Notes: generated from the letters alone by a model not told the origin. Positions 30,949 to 40,926 are shown, counted from the stretch's first letter. The stretch: DNA of 52,574 nt from an uncultured Prevotellaceae bacterium (GCA_946186575.1 CAMHNO010000018.1:1-52574); one strand, 5' to 3'. Numbers and translations: made by a program.

Positions 30949-33900
30949 TTACTTCTGCTCGGGATCAACACCCCATTGCTGACGTGCCAGACGACGGTAG
31001 TTGTTGTATCGCCACTGTGCGTTCTCCTTGGCTGCTGCAAAGAGTTGCTCGGCTTCCTCGGGATATTGCTTCATTACCGATGCATAACGAACCTCACCTT
31101 TGAGGAAGTTCTCAAACTCATCCCAGTTAGGCTCTTTGCTGTCGAGAGTGAAAGGATTCTGTCCTTCTTTCTCGAGCTCGGGATTGTAGCGCCACAGGTG
31201 CCAGTAACCACACTGAACAGCCTTAGCCTCCTCGGCCTGCGACTTGCCCATACCAACCTTGAGACCATGGTTGATACATGGAGCGTAGGCGATGATGATA
31301 GAAGGTCCGTCATAGGCCTCGGCCTCACGGAAGGCCTTTAAGCACTGTGCATCGCTTGCACCCATTGCCACCTGAGCAACGTAAACGTAGCCGTAGGTCG
31401 AAGCAATCAAGCCCAAATCCTTCTTGCGGATGCGCTTGCCGGCAGCTGCAAACTTGGCGATGGCGCCAATAGGAGTAGCTTTCGAAGCCTGTCCACCAGT
31501 GTTAGAGTAAACCTCGGTGTCGATAACGAGGATGTTAACGTTTTTGCCACTTGCAATCACATGGTCGAGACCTCCGAAGCCAATGTCGTAGCTTGCACCG
31601 TCGCCACCAATGATCCACTGCGAACGCTTAACGAGGTACTGGCCAAGGCTCTTAACCTTCTTGTCGCACTCGTTGTCGCTGTTTTCGATGGCGGCAAGAA
31701 TCTTGTCGCTGAGCTCACGGCTGCGAGCGCCATCGTTCTTGTTGTCGAGCCACTCTTGATACAGGGCCTTAACGTCGGCAGCCACACTGTCGCTTGCGAT
31801 AGCCTCCTGAACGAAGCCAGTCACGCGGTTGCGCATCTTCTCGTCGGCGATTGTCATGCCAAGGCCAAACTCGCAGAAGTCCTCGAACAGAGAGTTGGCC
31901 CAAGCAGGACCGTGACCCTTGGAGTTGGTAGTGTATGGCGACGATGGAACCGATGCTGAGTAGATCGAGCTACAACCAGTTGCGTTGGCCACCATCTCAC
32001 GGTCACCGAAGAGCTGCGAAATCAACTTAACGTAGGGAGTCTCACCGCAACCCGAGCATGCGCCACTGAACTCAAAGAGTGGAGTAGCAAACTGCGAGTT
32101 CTTTACATTGGACTTGATGTCGACGAGATCCTGCTTAGAGCTTACGTTGGCCACGCAATAGTCCCAAAGCTTCTGGTTCTCAACCTGCTGCTCGAGAGGC
32201 ACCATTGTGAGAGCCTTCTCGCCCTTCTTGCCGGGGCAAACGTCGGCACAGTTGCCACAGCCGAGGCAGTCCATCACATCAACAGCCTGAACGAACTTCA
32301 AGCCAGCGAGAGTCTTGCCAATAGCGGGCAGCTTGTCGGCCTCAGCAAATGGAGAAGCGGCAGCCTCTTCCTCGTTCATAAGGAATGGACGGATGGCAGC
32401 GTGAGGACAAACCAGAGCACACTTGTTACACTGGATACAGTTCTGGGCGTTCCAAACGGGAACGAAGGTTGCAACACCGCGCTTCTCATAGGCAGCAGTG
32501 CCTGCGTCCCAAGTACCATCCTCACGACCACGGAATGCCGAAACTGGCAGCAAGTCACCATTCTGAGCGTTGATAGGACGAACCACCTCGTTGATGAATG
32601 CAGGAGCATTGTCGTCGATGTCGTTATCAATAGTGAGGTTGCTCCACTCGGGATCGATGTCGAGTTTCTTGAACTCGTTGCCACGATCCACAGCCTGATA
32701 GTTCTTGTTCACCACGTCCTCACCCTTGCGGCCGTATGACTTAACGATGAATTTCTTCATCTGCTCAACAGCGAGTTCAACGGGGATAACGCCGGTGATG
32801 CGGAAGAATGCCGACTGCAGGATGGTGTTGGTGCGGTTGCCCAGACCAATCTCCTGTGCAATCTTGGTGGCGTTGATGTAGTAAACAGTGATATTATTGT
32901 CGGCAAAGTATTTCTTTACCTTGTTGGGTAGGTTCTTTGCAAGATCCTCACCTTCCCAAACGGTGTTGAGCAGGAAGGTTCCGTTCTTCTGGAGACCACG
33001 AGTCACGTCATACATGTGCAGATAAGCCTGAACATGGCAAGCAACGAAGTTTGGAGTGGTTACGAGATAAGTAGAACGGATGGGCTCATCGCCAAAACGC
33101 AAGTGTGAGCAAGTGAAACCACCCGACTTCTTGGAGTCGTAAGAGAAATAGGCCTGGCAATGCTTGTCGGTGTTGTCACCAATAATCTTAACCGAGTTCT
33201 TGTTGGCACCCACTGTACCGTCGGCACCAAGGCCGTAGAACTTAGCTTGGAAAAGGCCTTCGCCACCAAGAGCGATCTCCTCCTTTTGAGGCAGTGAGGC
33301 GAAAGTTACATCGTCTTCGATGCCAATGGTGAACTGGTTCTTGGGCACTGGCAACGAGAGGTTCTCGTAAACTGCGAGAATCTGGGCTGGAGTGGTGTCC
33401 TTAGAACCCAGACCGTAGCGACCGCCAACAATCAGTGGAGCATTCTCGGCACCATAGAAGCAGTCCTTAACGTCGAGATACAATGGCTCGCCCACTGCAC
33501 CTGGCTCCTTAGTGCGGTCGAGCACAGCGATGCGCTTGGCTGTGCTGGGCACGGCTGCGAGGAAGTGCTTGGCCGAGAATGGACGATACAGATGCACTGC
33601 TACCAGACCCACCTTCTCGCCTTGCTCGGTGAGGTGGTCGATAGTCTCGCGGATGGCCTCAGTTACCGAACCCATAGCGATGATCACGCGGTCGGCATCC
33701 TTGGCTCCGTAGTAGTCGAACAGGCCATATTTGCGGCCAGTGAGGTCGCTGATTTTCTTCATGTAGTCCTCTACAATGGCAGGAACTGCAGTGTAGTAGT
33801 CGTTGCACGACTCACGATGCTGGAAGAACACGTCGGGATTCTCGGCAGTACCGCGAGTGACGGGTTTGTCGGGGTTCATCGCGCGTCGGCGGAAACCATC

Positions 33901-34506
33901 GAGAGCCTCCATGTCGACGAGGGGCTTGAGGTCTTCTTGGTCAAGAGCCTCTACCTTCTGAATCTCATGAGAGGTGCGGAAGCCGTCGAAGAAGTTAACG
34001 AAGGGCACGCGTCCCTTGATAGCACTCAGGTGAGCAACAGCTGCAAGGTCCATTACCTCCTGAACGGAGCCCTCGCACAGCATAGCGAAACCTGTTTGGC
34101 GAGTCGCCATCACATCTTGGTGGTCACCAAAGATGCACAGTGTGTGAGAAGCAAGTGTGCGAGCCGAAACATGGAAAACGCCAGGAAGCAGCTCACCGGC
34201 AATCTTATACATGTTAGGGATCATCAGCAGCAAGCCCTGCGAAGCGGTGTAAGTGGTAGTCAGGGCACCTGCTTGGAGTGAACCGTGCACGGCACCTGCG
34301 GCACCAGCCTCACTTTGCATTTCTTGCACGAGAACAGTCTCGCCAAAGATGTTCTTACGACCGGCAGCAGCCCATTCGTCAACGTGCTCAGCCATAGTAG
34401 ATGACGGAGTGATGGGGTAGATTGCAGCAACTTCGGTAAACATGTAACTGATGTGTGCGGCAGCTTGGTTACCATCACAGGTCATGAATTTCTTTTCTTT
34501 AGCCAT
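30949..34506 (-). CDS. nifJ: Pyruvate:ferredoxin (flavodoxin) oxidoreductase
   Basis: 1185 residues, single-chain PFOR. Decarboxylates pyruvate to acetyl-CoA and CO2 and passes electrons to ferredoxin or flavodoxin, the central step of anaerobic fermentation. Seen: N-terminal TCDGNQAAAHISYMFTEVAAIYPITPSS, the two ferredoxin-like sets CIQCNKCALVCPHA and CLGCGNCADVCPGK, the proximal cluster CSGCGETPYVKLI, and the TPP-binding GDGASYDIGFGG...DTEVYSNTGGQAS. Length and domain order are those of the family. It has its own promoter and terminator and stands alone. The lipoprotein flavodoxin in the window is exported and so is unlikely to be its partner. Confidence 0.97.
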   Translation of the reverse strand: MAKEKKFMTCDGNQAAAHISYMFTEVAAIYPITPSSTMAEHVDEWAAAGRKNIFGETVLVQEMQSEAGAAGAVHGSLQAGALTTTYTASQGLLLMIPNMYKIAGELLPGVFHVSARTLASHTLCIFGDHQDVMATRQTGFAMLCEGSVQEVMDLAAVAHLSAIKGRVPFVNFFDGFRTSHEIQKVEALDQEDLKPLVDMEALDGFRRRAMNPDKPVTRGTAENPDVFFQHRESCNDYYTAVPAIVEDYMKKISDLTGRKYGLFDYYGAKDADRVIIAMGSVTEAIRETIDHLTEQGEKVGLVAVHLYRPFSAKHFLAAVPSTAKRIAVLDRTKEPGAVGEPLYLDVKDCFYGAENAPLIVGGRYGLGSKDTTPAQILAVYENLSLPVPKNQFTIGIEDDVTFASLPQKEEIALGGEGLFQAKFYGLGADGTVGANKNSVKIIGDNTDKHCQAYFSYDSKKSGGFTCSHLRFGDEPIRSTYLVTTPNFVACHVQAYLHMYDVTRGLQKNGTFLLNTVWEGEDLAKNLPNKVKKYFADNNITVYYINATKIAQEIGLGNRTNTILQSAFFRITGVIPVELAVEQMKKFIVKSYGRKGEDVVNKNYQAVDRGNEFKKLDIDPEWSNLTIDNDIDDNAPAFINEVVRPINAQNGDLLPVSAFRGREDGTWDAGTAAYEKRGVATFVPVWNAQNCIQCNKCALVCPHAAIRPFLMNEEEAAASPFAEADKLPAIGKTLAGLKFVQAVDVMDCLGCGNCADVCPGKKGEKALTMVPLEQQVENQKLWDYCVANVSSKQDLVDIKSNVKNSQFATPLFEFSGACSGCGETPYVKLISQLFGDREMVANATGCSSIYSASVPSSPYTTNSKGHGPAWANSLFEDFCEFGLGMTIADEKMRNRVTGFVQEAIASDSVAADVKALYQEWLDNKNDGARSRELSDKILAAIENSDNECDKKVKSLGQYLVKRSQWIIGGDGASYDIGFGGLDHVIASGKNVNILVIDTEVYSNTGGQASKATPIGAIAKFAAAGKRIRKKDLGLIASTYGYVYVAQVAMGASDAQCLKAFREAEAYDGPSIIIAYAPCINHGLKVGMGKSQAEEAKAVQCGYWHLWRYNPELEKEGQNPFTLDSKEPNWDEFENFLKGEVRYASVMKQYPEEAEQLFAAAKENAQWRYNNYRRLARQQWGVDPEQK

Positions 34507-34613
34507 AATTTTTAGTTATTCAAAAAGTACTTTTTAGAAAAATTTATGAAAATGTGAATTAGTTTTCTTTATTGCAATAGTTTTTTAAATAAAGGTCTTC
34601 TTAAAAAACGGTG

Positions 34614-34643
34614 CAAAGGTACGCATAAAGTGCCACAATACAA
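34614..34643 (-). promoter_or_regulatory. Promoter for nifJ
   Basis: Minus-strand TTG (34643-34641), 19-base spacer, TACCTTTG (34621-34614). The leader to the ATG is about 100 bases. Confidence 0.85.
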
Positions 34644-35098
34644 AGGAAATAAGGTAAAAATATCAGTATAAGTTATTCACAAGGAAAGGAAAATGAGGGC
34701 GGGCGGCGAGCGAGGGCGAGCGTGTCTTTAAAAAGACATGATTAACAAGAATTACAAGAGCGTGAGGGCTTGCTGTTCCCATGTCCTAAAAGGGATGTCC
34801 TCAAAGGGACGCTTCTTTTGAGGACAACAAGTTCAATTTTGCGGTTAATAATGCTAATGAATATATAGCCAGGATTGGCAATAAAAATGACATTCTTATG
34901 ATTGTTCTTGTAATTTTTGAGAGTTGGTATTCACTCGACTAAAGCCGGGATGATACTGCGTCCTGTGTTTAGGCATGCAATGCTATTGTTTTTTTATTAT
35001 TTCACCCTACCTGTTTTTCTTGGAACAGACTTCTCTAACAATAAGTGTTTAGAACGTTATAGCCATTTGCGCTGGCTGCGCAACTCGCATTAATAATA
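34644..35098. other. Gene-free stretch between nifJ promoter and a small lipoprotein gene
   Basis: No convincing coding frame on either strand. It holds a short GC-rich patch (about 34696-34722), the perfect repeat TGTCTTTAAAAAGACA (34723-34738), a tandem pair of 14-base units (34781-34808), a 9-bp hairpin GTCCTCAAA/TTTGAGGAC (34797-34825) and a hairpin TTGCGC-TGGCT-GCGCAA (about 35067-35083). The last may end the minus-strand transcript of the lipoprotein gene. Confidence 0.6.
34781..34808 (+). repeat. Tandem 14-base repeat with a hairpin
   Basis: ATGTCCTAAAAGGG followed at once by ATGTCCTCAAAGGG, differing by one base. The second copy supplies the left arm of a hairpin closed by TTTGAGGAC at 34817-34825. 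Confidence 0.75.
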
Positions 35099-35503
35099 TC
35101 AAAAATAACTATAGCTGTAAAATAGCTGATTGTTAACTGTATCTATGACAATTATTCTTTCTTCATTATGTTGTGCGTTTTCAGCACTTATATAATATCC
35201 AGCTCCATTAATGATGTGTTTCGCAAAATGTGTGTTATTGAGCACGTCATTGTCACTGCTGCGATCAAACTTCTTGAGATGACTGTTTTTAGCTAAATTA
35301 TTAATGAAATCAACATCGAGAATTTTATAAGCCTCAATTCTGCATCCATCACCGTGAAAATCGTCCCATTGTTCTTCAACAACTCCAGTATACTCCATTT
35401 TGTCTTTAATGGGTGAATTCAGCATCTCCTCTATATCGTTCAAATGATTGGAAGTGCAGCCTAACATGATGAGGCACATGGATAAAACGATGAGTTGTTT
35501 CAT
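35099..35503 (-). CDS. Small hypothetical lipoprotein
   Basis: 134 residues; the signal MKQLIVLSMCLIMLGC has lipobox MLGC with Cys16 as the lipid site. No recognised domain: the mature part is polar and ends in aromatic strands (NQLFYSYSYF), perhaps a small beta-sandwich. It starts 20 bases after the stop of the CarboxypepD-like gene upstream on the same strand and most likely shares its transcript. Base composition is more AT-rich than the neighbouring housekeeping genes, suggesting an accessory gene. Confidence 0.7.
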   Translation of the reverse strand: MKQLIVLSMCLIMLGCTSNHLNDIEEMLNSPIKDKMEYTGVVEEQWDDFHGDGCRIEAYKILDVDFINNLAKNSHLKKFDRSSDNDVLNNTHFAKHIINGAGYYISAENAQHNEERIIVIDTVNNQLFYSYSYF

Positions 35504-35523
35504 TGTTCTTAAGTTTTAAATAA

Positions 35524-36294
35524 TCAATAAGCCAATGTAAATAACACCAGCCCTTCGGTGTCTAAATCAATAATGGCACGCACACCCACTTGTGGGGCAT
35601 CACGAATAATCAGAGTCTTCAAATGCTTGTCAAAATCGCTTAAATCTTTCCAGCAAATCAATGAGGTTAAGTTTATGAAAACTAACCTGTGCCCGTTATG
35701 ACGGAATCCAAAATATTGTCTCGCATAATTGCTTAACTCCATGGCAGGAGTTCCATAAATTGTGACATTGTTCTTTCGTTTTTCAATTTCTTGGTTCAGG
35801 AGATATTTGATCCTCCCAACTTCGACATCAAGGAGTTTATAGTAATCACCGCTTAACGATTCTATTGCCTGTTGCGCCCTTAGGAACTCATCTTCGGGCA
35901 GCACAAAGTCGAGCGAATCCTTTGAAATTATACGAATTATACGAGTAGTACTATGAGGACAACTAATTATTTCACCGTCTGTTTCAGGGAAATGGACTTC
36001 AACTCTTAGTGGAGCATCACTGTCAACAAGCGATTCTTTAAGTATAATGTTTTCTTTAAAGCTCATCCAACTGAAAACAAGAGTGTCGCCTTTTTCAACC
36101 GATAGGGAGAACTTGCCGTCAATGTCGGTTCTGGTTTGGTTGTGGAAATTACTTTTTTCTATGACACGTGCACCAATTACAGGCTCATTGTCATCTATTG
36201 ATATGACAGTGCCTGTAACCTTGATTATTTCGCCAGTAGCATGACACAGAATAACGTTAAAAAGTAATATAAATAAGACGAATATTTTTTTCAT
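35524..36294 (-). CDS. Exported protein with carboxypeptidase-regulatory-like domain
   Basis: 256 residues with a signal peptide (MKKIFVLFILLFNVILCHA). Residues about 24-85 form the CarboxypepD_reg-like beta-sandwich found at the head of TonB-dependent receptors: KVTGTVISIDDNEPVIGARV, TDIDGKFSLSVEKGDTLVFSWM. The rest (about 115-256) is unrecognised, with a helical part (EDEFLRAQQAIESLSGDYY) and a strand-rich end. There is no barrel, so it is not a receptor itself. Possibly a periplasmic or outer-membrane-associated accessory protein. Same-strand partner of the small lipoprotein downstream. Confidence 0.75.
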   Translation of the reverse strand: MKKIFVLFILLFNVILCHATGEIIKVTGTVISIDDNEPVIGARVIEKSNFHNQTRTDIDGKFSLSVEKGDTLVFSWMSFKENIILKESLVDSDAPLRVEVHFPETDGEIISCPHSTTRIIRIISKDSLDFVLPEDEFLRAQQAIESLSGDYYKLLDVEVGRIKYLLNQEIEKRKNNVTIYGTPAMELSNYARQYFGFRHNGHRLVFINLTSLICWKDLSDFDKHLKTLIIRDAPQVGVRAIIDLDTEGLVLFTLAY

Positions 36295-36320
36295 TTGTGC
36301 TGTGCGATTTTGAAATATTG

Positions 36321-36352
36321 CAAATTTAGGCGTTATTTTTAAAATACCGCAA
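36321..36352 (-). promoter_or_regulatory. Promoter for the CarboxypepD-like/lipoprotein pair
   Basis: Minus-strand TTG (36352-36350), 21-base spacer, TAAATTTG (36328-36321). The leader is about 23 bases. Confidence 0.7.
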
Positions 36353-36363
36353 AAAAAAATTAC

Positions 36364-36398
36364 AAAAAAAGGGAGAAAGATAGTGTTTCTCCCATTTT
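36364..36398 (-). terminator. Terminator after the M3 peptidase gene
   Basis: Minus strand GGGAGAAA, 7-base loop, TTTCTCCC, then seven T. The mirror tail suggests it also works on the plus strand, where nothing is known to end. Confidence 0.93.
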
Positions 36399-36405
36399 TA
36401 TGCGA

Positions 36406-38451
36406 TTATTTCTTGATTCCATCGCGCTTTAGCAGGGCGTCGATTTTGGGCTCGCGGCCGCGGAAGCGCTTGTAGAGCGTCATGGGGGGCTCGGTGCCGC
36501 CTCGCTCGAGGATATTCTCTTTGAACGAGCGAGCTGTTTCGGGATTGAAGATGCCGTCTTCTTGGAATTTGCTGAATGCGTCGGCATCGAGAATCTCGGC
36601 CCACTTGTAACCATAGTATCCTGCTGCATAACCACCCGAGAAGATGTGAGTGAAGTGCGATGACATCATGCAGCCATCGACAGGAGCAAACATCTGCACT
36701 GGCTCCATAGCCTTGTGCTCAAACTCAAAGGCATCGCCTTCAACGGGCTCGGTAATGGTGTGATAAGCCATGTCGAGAAGTCCGAAACTGAGCTGGCGTA
36801 GGCATGCGTAGGCAGCTCCAAACTGAGCAGATGCCTTGATGCGGTCGATGAGTTCTTGAGGTATTTTCTCACCTGTGACATAATGACGCGCAAAACTGTC
36901 GAGGAACTCACGCTCGCTCAAGAAATTCTCATTGAACTGCGATGGCAACTCCACAAAGTCGCGGTAGACATTGGTGCCCGACGTGGATGCATATTTGCAC
37001 TTCGACAACATGCTGTGCAAGCCATGCCCAAACTCATGCAAGAATGTGCGGACCTCGCCATAGGTCAAGAGCGATGGCTTGGTCTCGGTGGGGCGAGTGA
37101 AGTTCATGGTGAGAGTGACTATTGGGCGAACATCATTGCCCTGGGCATCGTGGTATTGCTCGCGGAAGTTGGTCATCCATGCCCCGCTCTGCTTGGTGTC
37201 GCGCGGGAAGAAGTCGGTGTAAAGCAGAGCCATGAAGTTGCCATCGTGGTCGGTGACGTCATAGACCTTGACCTCGGGGTTGAACACCTGAGCATCGTGG
37301 TTCTCAGTGAAATGCAGCCCATAGAGCCTGGTGGCAAGACCAAAAACACCTTCTATCACATTAGAAAGCTCAAAATAGGGCCTTAGCAACTCGTCGTTGA
37401 TAGAATATCTCTCTTCTCGAAGCTTGTTGGCATAGTAAGCATAGTCCCATGGCATGATTGTGAACTGTTTTCCTTCGAGCTTGCTGGCGTAGGCATTGAG
37501 GTGGTCCATGTCGCTGCGTTGTGTGGCAATGTAGGCATCCTTGAGTTGATAAAGCATGTTGTAGACGTTCTCGGGTTTCTCTGCCATCTTTGTGTCCAAC
37601 TGATAGTGGGCAAAAGTCTCATAGCCGAGCAGCTTGGCAAGCTCAAGACGGGTGCTGGCAATTTGCTGCAAGATTTCTATATTGCAATAATCCCCACTTG
37701 TGCATTGCTTGTTAAACATCAAGTAGAGTTTCTCTCGCAAGTCGCGACGTGCACTGTACTTCATGAAAGGCATGTAACTGGGCGCTTGAAGGGTTATCAA
37801 ATATTCACCCTCACGATTTTTGCCGCGAGCCGCTGCTTCAGCCGCCTCAACGGCACTCTCGGGCAGACCGTCGAGGTCACTTTCATTGAGCCACATTTCA
37901 TATTGTGAAGTCTCCTTAAGAGCGTTCTGGTCGAACTTGAGTGAGAGTTGCGACAAGCGTGTGGACAGCTCGCGATACTTGTCGCGATTGCTGCCTTCGA
38001 GAGCTGCTCCACTGCGCACGAACAACTCGTGGGTTTTCTCAAGTAGCATCCAGTCCTCCTGGTCGTGACTTGCCTTGTCAAAATGGTTGAAAACATAGTC
38101 GATGCGTTGCCACAACTTGTGGTTGAGCGTTATGTTGTTGCTGTGCTCTGCCATTTTGGGTGCGAGGCGTTGCGAGATTTCCATCAGCTCATCGTCGGCA
38201 TTGGCCGAGAGCATGGGGTAGAACACATTCAAAACCCTGTTGAGCATCTGCCCCGAGTGTTCAAGCGCAACAATAGTGTTGTCGAAAGTGGGCTCAGCCT
38301 GCTGGTTAGCAATAGCCTCAATCTCTACGCTGTGGCGTTTCATGGCCTCGAGGATTGCTGGCTCATAGAGGTCAGTGGTGATGCGGTCGAATGGAATAGC
38401 GCCGTTGGTGGTTTTGAACGGCTCAAAGAAAATATTGTTACAGCTGCTCAT
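36406..38451 (-). CDS. M3-family peptidase (oligopeptidase A/dipeptidyl carboxypeptidase type)
   Basis: 681 residues. The zinc site is HEFGH at 472-476 (His472, Glu473, His476), within GEVRTFLHEFGHGLHSM, and the third ligand lies downstream around EFELPSQFNENF. Family members cleave short peptides in the cytoplasm or periplasm. The N-terminus MSSCNNIFFEPF has no signal peptide, so a cytoplasmic location is expected, unlike lipoprotein relatives in Bacteroides. The ATG lies 21 bases after the stop of the TPR gene, so they are one transcript ending at a clear terminator. Confidence 0.93.
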   Translation of the reverse strand: MSSCNNIFFEPFKTTNGAIPFDRITTDLYEPAILEAMKRHSVEIEAIANQQAEPTFDNTIVALEHSGQMLNRVLNVFYPMLSANADDELMEISQRLAPKMAEHSNNITLNHKLWQRIDYVFNHFDKASHDQEDWMLLEKTHELFVRSGAALEGSNRDKYRELSTRLSQLSLKFDQNALKETSQYEMWLNESDLDGLPESAVEAAEAAARGKNREGEYLITLQAPSYMPFMKYSARRDLREKLYLMFNKQCTSGDYCNIEILQQIASTRLELAKLLGYETFAHYQLDTKMAEKPENVYNMLYQLKDAYIATQRSDMDHLNAYASKLEGKQFTIMPWDYAYYANKLREERYSINDELLRPYFELSNVIEGVFGLATRLYGLHFTENHDAQVFNPEVKVYDVTDHDGNFMALLYTDFFPRDTKQSGAWMTNFREQYHDAQGNDVRPIVTLTMNFTRPTETKPSLLTYGEVRTFLHEFGHGLHSMLSKCKYASTSGTNVYRDFVELPSQFNENFLSEREFLDSFARHYVTGEKIPQELIDRIKASAQFGAAYACLRQLSFGLLDMAYHTITEPVEGDAFEFEHKAMEPVQMFAPVDGCMMSSHFTHIFSGGYAAGYYGYKWAEILDADAFSKFQEDGIFNPETARSFKENILERGGTEPPMTLYKRFRGREPKIDALLKRDGIKK

Positions 38452-38472
38452 TGTTGTGAATAATTAATTGCA

Positions 38473-40683
38473 TTATTGGTTGTTATAAGATTGAAGTGTG
38501 GCGTCGAGCACTAAGGCGTAATCGCTGGGCGAGACACCAAGAGTGCCCACAATATATTTTGCATCGGCCATGTAAAGACGTGCGAAATCTTGTGGCTTGT
38601 TGCCATCAAGAGTCAGCGCCTTGCGGTATTGTTCAACAGCCTCGGCTAATCGCCCCATGACCTGTAGCACATGACCATAGTTGAGATGATCTTGAGATGT
38701 GGGGGAGTCGTCGGTCACGATTTTATCATAATAGTTGAGAGCCTGCTCACTCTTGCCTGTTAGTAGCGAGCACCACGCAATAGGCCTCCATGCGCGATGT
38801 TTGGCCCGTGGCATGAAGTCGGCTTTATAATAGAGTTTCAATGCATTGTCATAGTCGTTGCGGTCGAGATAGCAATGTCCTAAATTCAAGCACAGATTCA
38901 CACTTTCGGGCGACATTTCAAGAGCCTTCTTAAAATGCTCGATAGCCTTGTCATGTTCATGCAATTGCCTGTAGCACTGTGCCATCTGCTTTGTGTTCCA
39001 AACATCGTCACCCTCAGCAATTTCATATCGAGAGTAGTTTTTAATCGCTTCACGATAGCGGCCCATTGCTTGGTGAGCATAACCCATCTTTTGATAAGCA
39101 TGGGGGTTGGCATCATGATTGCTCACCATTAGACCATAGAACTTTATGGCATCGTCATAGAAGCCATTCTTGAAATAAAACTCTGCTATGAGTGAGAGTG
39201 TGGGTGTGTGAGAGATGTAAGGCCTGAGGCACAGAGCTTCGGTGAGATTAATATCGGTGTCGAAGATGGATTTGAACTCGCGTCGACGAGAAAAGAGCTT
39301 GAAAAATCTGTACAAGTCCTGAATGTAGAGATTAACAATAGAATCACGCTTCTTGACAACCGATTCCTCTTGCTCAGTCAACAACTCCTTGAACTGCTCG
39401 CGCTGAGCTTCTATTTGCTGGAACATCATGTTGCGTTGCGACTCGGGAGTTGATGCGATATAAAACAGCATCGAGTACTTGTCGCTGTCGCACAAGAACG
39501 GCATGAATTTAAAAATCTCGGTGAGTGGATGCCTCTTGCCTCCAAAAGCTCTCGACACCGCATAGGAGTTGTCATGATATGGGAGGAACCAGTTAGACAA
39601 TGTGTTGAAGAAAGGAAAGTTCTTCAGTTGCGAGAAGGTTGATATGAAAACATCTCCACCTTGAAGGTGGATTTCGTTGAGCTCCTCAATCTTGCGTGTA
39701 ATGCCACTATTGTCGAGCCACTCTTGCCACTGCGGATTTTCTTCAATTCCCGCTATGTCGATAGCGCCCGGAGCACGACCCTTTATCTTGTTGAGCAGCT
39801 CGGGATTCATTTTTTCAAGTTCGGGCATGAAAGTCTCCTTGACCTTGCGTGAGAGATTGTCGGTGTTTCGGGTATGAATCAGTCGAGTGAATATTAGCTG
39901 GAGGTCACCTTCAAAATGCGGTTGGCTCTCAAGTCGTTTTAGAGCTTCTGTTATGGCTGGATAGAAACCTATTCGTTTGCGATACAAGTAAATGATGATA
40001 ACCGCATTGATTAATGACCTCAGTTTGAGCTCTTCATCATCGAGGAAGGCATAGCAATCAAGCAGCAGTTTGAGCTTAGAGGCATCAAAGAATTTTGACA
40101 GCCCCAGCATCATAGCCGATAGCACAAGACTTTTAAGGTGCATAGGGAACTTGCTGTCGCCAAGCACCGAAACAAGAGTGTCAAGGTCGGCATGAGAAAT
40201 TGGGAACACACTCCACACATGATTGAAGATTTCAGTCTCGATTGTCTCACAACGTTGCTTAATAAACCCGATGGCTTCGGTGTCGCTCTCGGTCGACGCT
40301 AAGAGATTCACCTTATTGGCTTCTACCAGATAATCCCTTATCAGATTTTGCAGCGAAATGTCTTTGTTGTGCAGATGTCGCTTGTAGAACAGATGGGTCG
40401 ACTGTGAGGCGGCAAGTGAGATGACAGTTTTGTCGGTTAGCTCATAAGCGTCGGCCATGATTTGCGACAGAATGTTGTCGCGCTGCGGGTCAAGAACACC
40501 TTGAGTGAGGTATTGAAGCATGTAACGATAAGAGGTGGTCAGTCGCTTCAATTCCTGTTCAAGTTCCCATTGTTGTGATGCTTCAACCATGAGTGCTAAA
40601 TGTCTCAGCGCCAGAATGAGCTCACGTCTGTCGAGATATTTATTTATCGAGTTGCGATGCTTTGAAATTTCGAGTTTATCCAT
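38473..40683 (-). CDS. Large cytoplasmic TPR protein
   Basis: 736 residues, no signal peptide. Residues about 1-480 are all-helical without recognised motif; residues about 490-690 hold at least five TPR units (AEFYFKNGFYDDAIKFYGLM, AHQAMGRYREAIKNYSRYEI, YRQLHEHDKAIEHFKKALEM, GHCYLDRNDYDNALKLYYK, GHVLQVMGRLAEAVEQYRKAL). Function unknown; TPR arrays bind partner proteins. It has its own promoter and is followed by the M3 peptidase at a 21-base gap. Bacteroidales genomes commonly pair this large TPR family with that peptidase is my guess, not a checked fact. Confidence 0.8.
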   Translation of the reverse strand: MDKLEISKHRNSINKYLDRRELILALRHLALMVEASQQWELEQELKRLTTSYRYMLQYLTQGVLDPQRDNILSQIMADAYELTDKTVISLAASQSTHLFYKRHLHNKDISLQNLIRDYLVEANKVNLLASTESDTEAIGFIKQRCETIETEIFNHVWSVFPISHADLDTLVSVLGDSKFPMHLKSLVLSAMMLGLSKFFDASKLKLLLDCYAFLDDEELKLRSLINAVIIIYLYRKRIGFYPAITEALKRLESQPHFEGDLQLIFTRLIHTRNTDNLSRKVKETFMPELEKMNPELLNKIKGRAPGAIDIAGIEENPQWQEWLDNSGITRKIEELNEIHLQGGDVFISTFSQLKNFPFFNTLSNWFLPYHDNSYAVSRAFGGKRHPLTEIFKFMPFLCDSDKYSMLFYIASTPESQRNMMFQQIEAQREQFKELLTEQEESVVKKRDSIVNLYIQDLYRFFKLFSRRREFKSIFDTDINLTEALCLRPYISHTPTLSLIAEFYFKNGFYDDAIKFYGLMVSNHDANPHAYQKMGYAHQAMGRYREAIKNYSRYEIAEGDDVWNTKQMAQCYRQLHEHDKAIEHFKKALEMSPESVNLCLNLGHCYLDRNDYDNALKLYYKADFMPRAKHRAWRPIAWCSLLTGKSEQALNYYDKIVTDDSPTSQDHLNYGHVLQVMGRLAEAVEQYRKALTLDGNKPQDFARLYMADAKYIVGTLGVSPSDYALVLDATLQSYNNQ

Positions 40684-40738
40684 TTAAAAAGAAGAATAAT
40701 AGTGGTTATACTATCAGTTGCATGTAGCAAATCCTGTG

Positions 40739-40770
40739 CAAAAATAATGAAATTGTTGCTAAACTGACAA
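40739..40770 (-). promoter_or_regulatory. Promoter for TPR-M3 peptidase operon
   Basis: Minus-strand TTG (40770-40768), 21-base spacer, TATTTTTG (40746-40739). Back to back with the DUF4293 promoter 70 bases away. Confidence 0.65.
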
Positions 40771-40840
40771 ATAATCAGCTTTTATAATAACTCATCAGTC
40801 AATGAAAAAAGTAGTAATTAAAGTTTTTTTATGTTTTTAT

Positions 40841-40871
40841 TTGGGTATTAAGCATCTTTGCACTACTTTTG
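40841..40871 (+). promoter_or_regulatory. Promoter for DUF4293-nhaD
   Basis: TTG at 40841-40843, 20-base spacer, TACTTTTG at 40864-40871. Confidence 0.8.
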
Positions 40872-40926
40872 CAGTACAATTAGTGAAACACATAAAAACA
40901 AATATTAACGTTTAGAATATATTAAA

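Noticed and set aside
36154-36294. TonB-dependent receptor or SusC start
   Set aside because: Only the carboxypeptidase-like head is present; there is no plug or barrel in the 256 residues.
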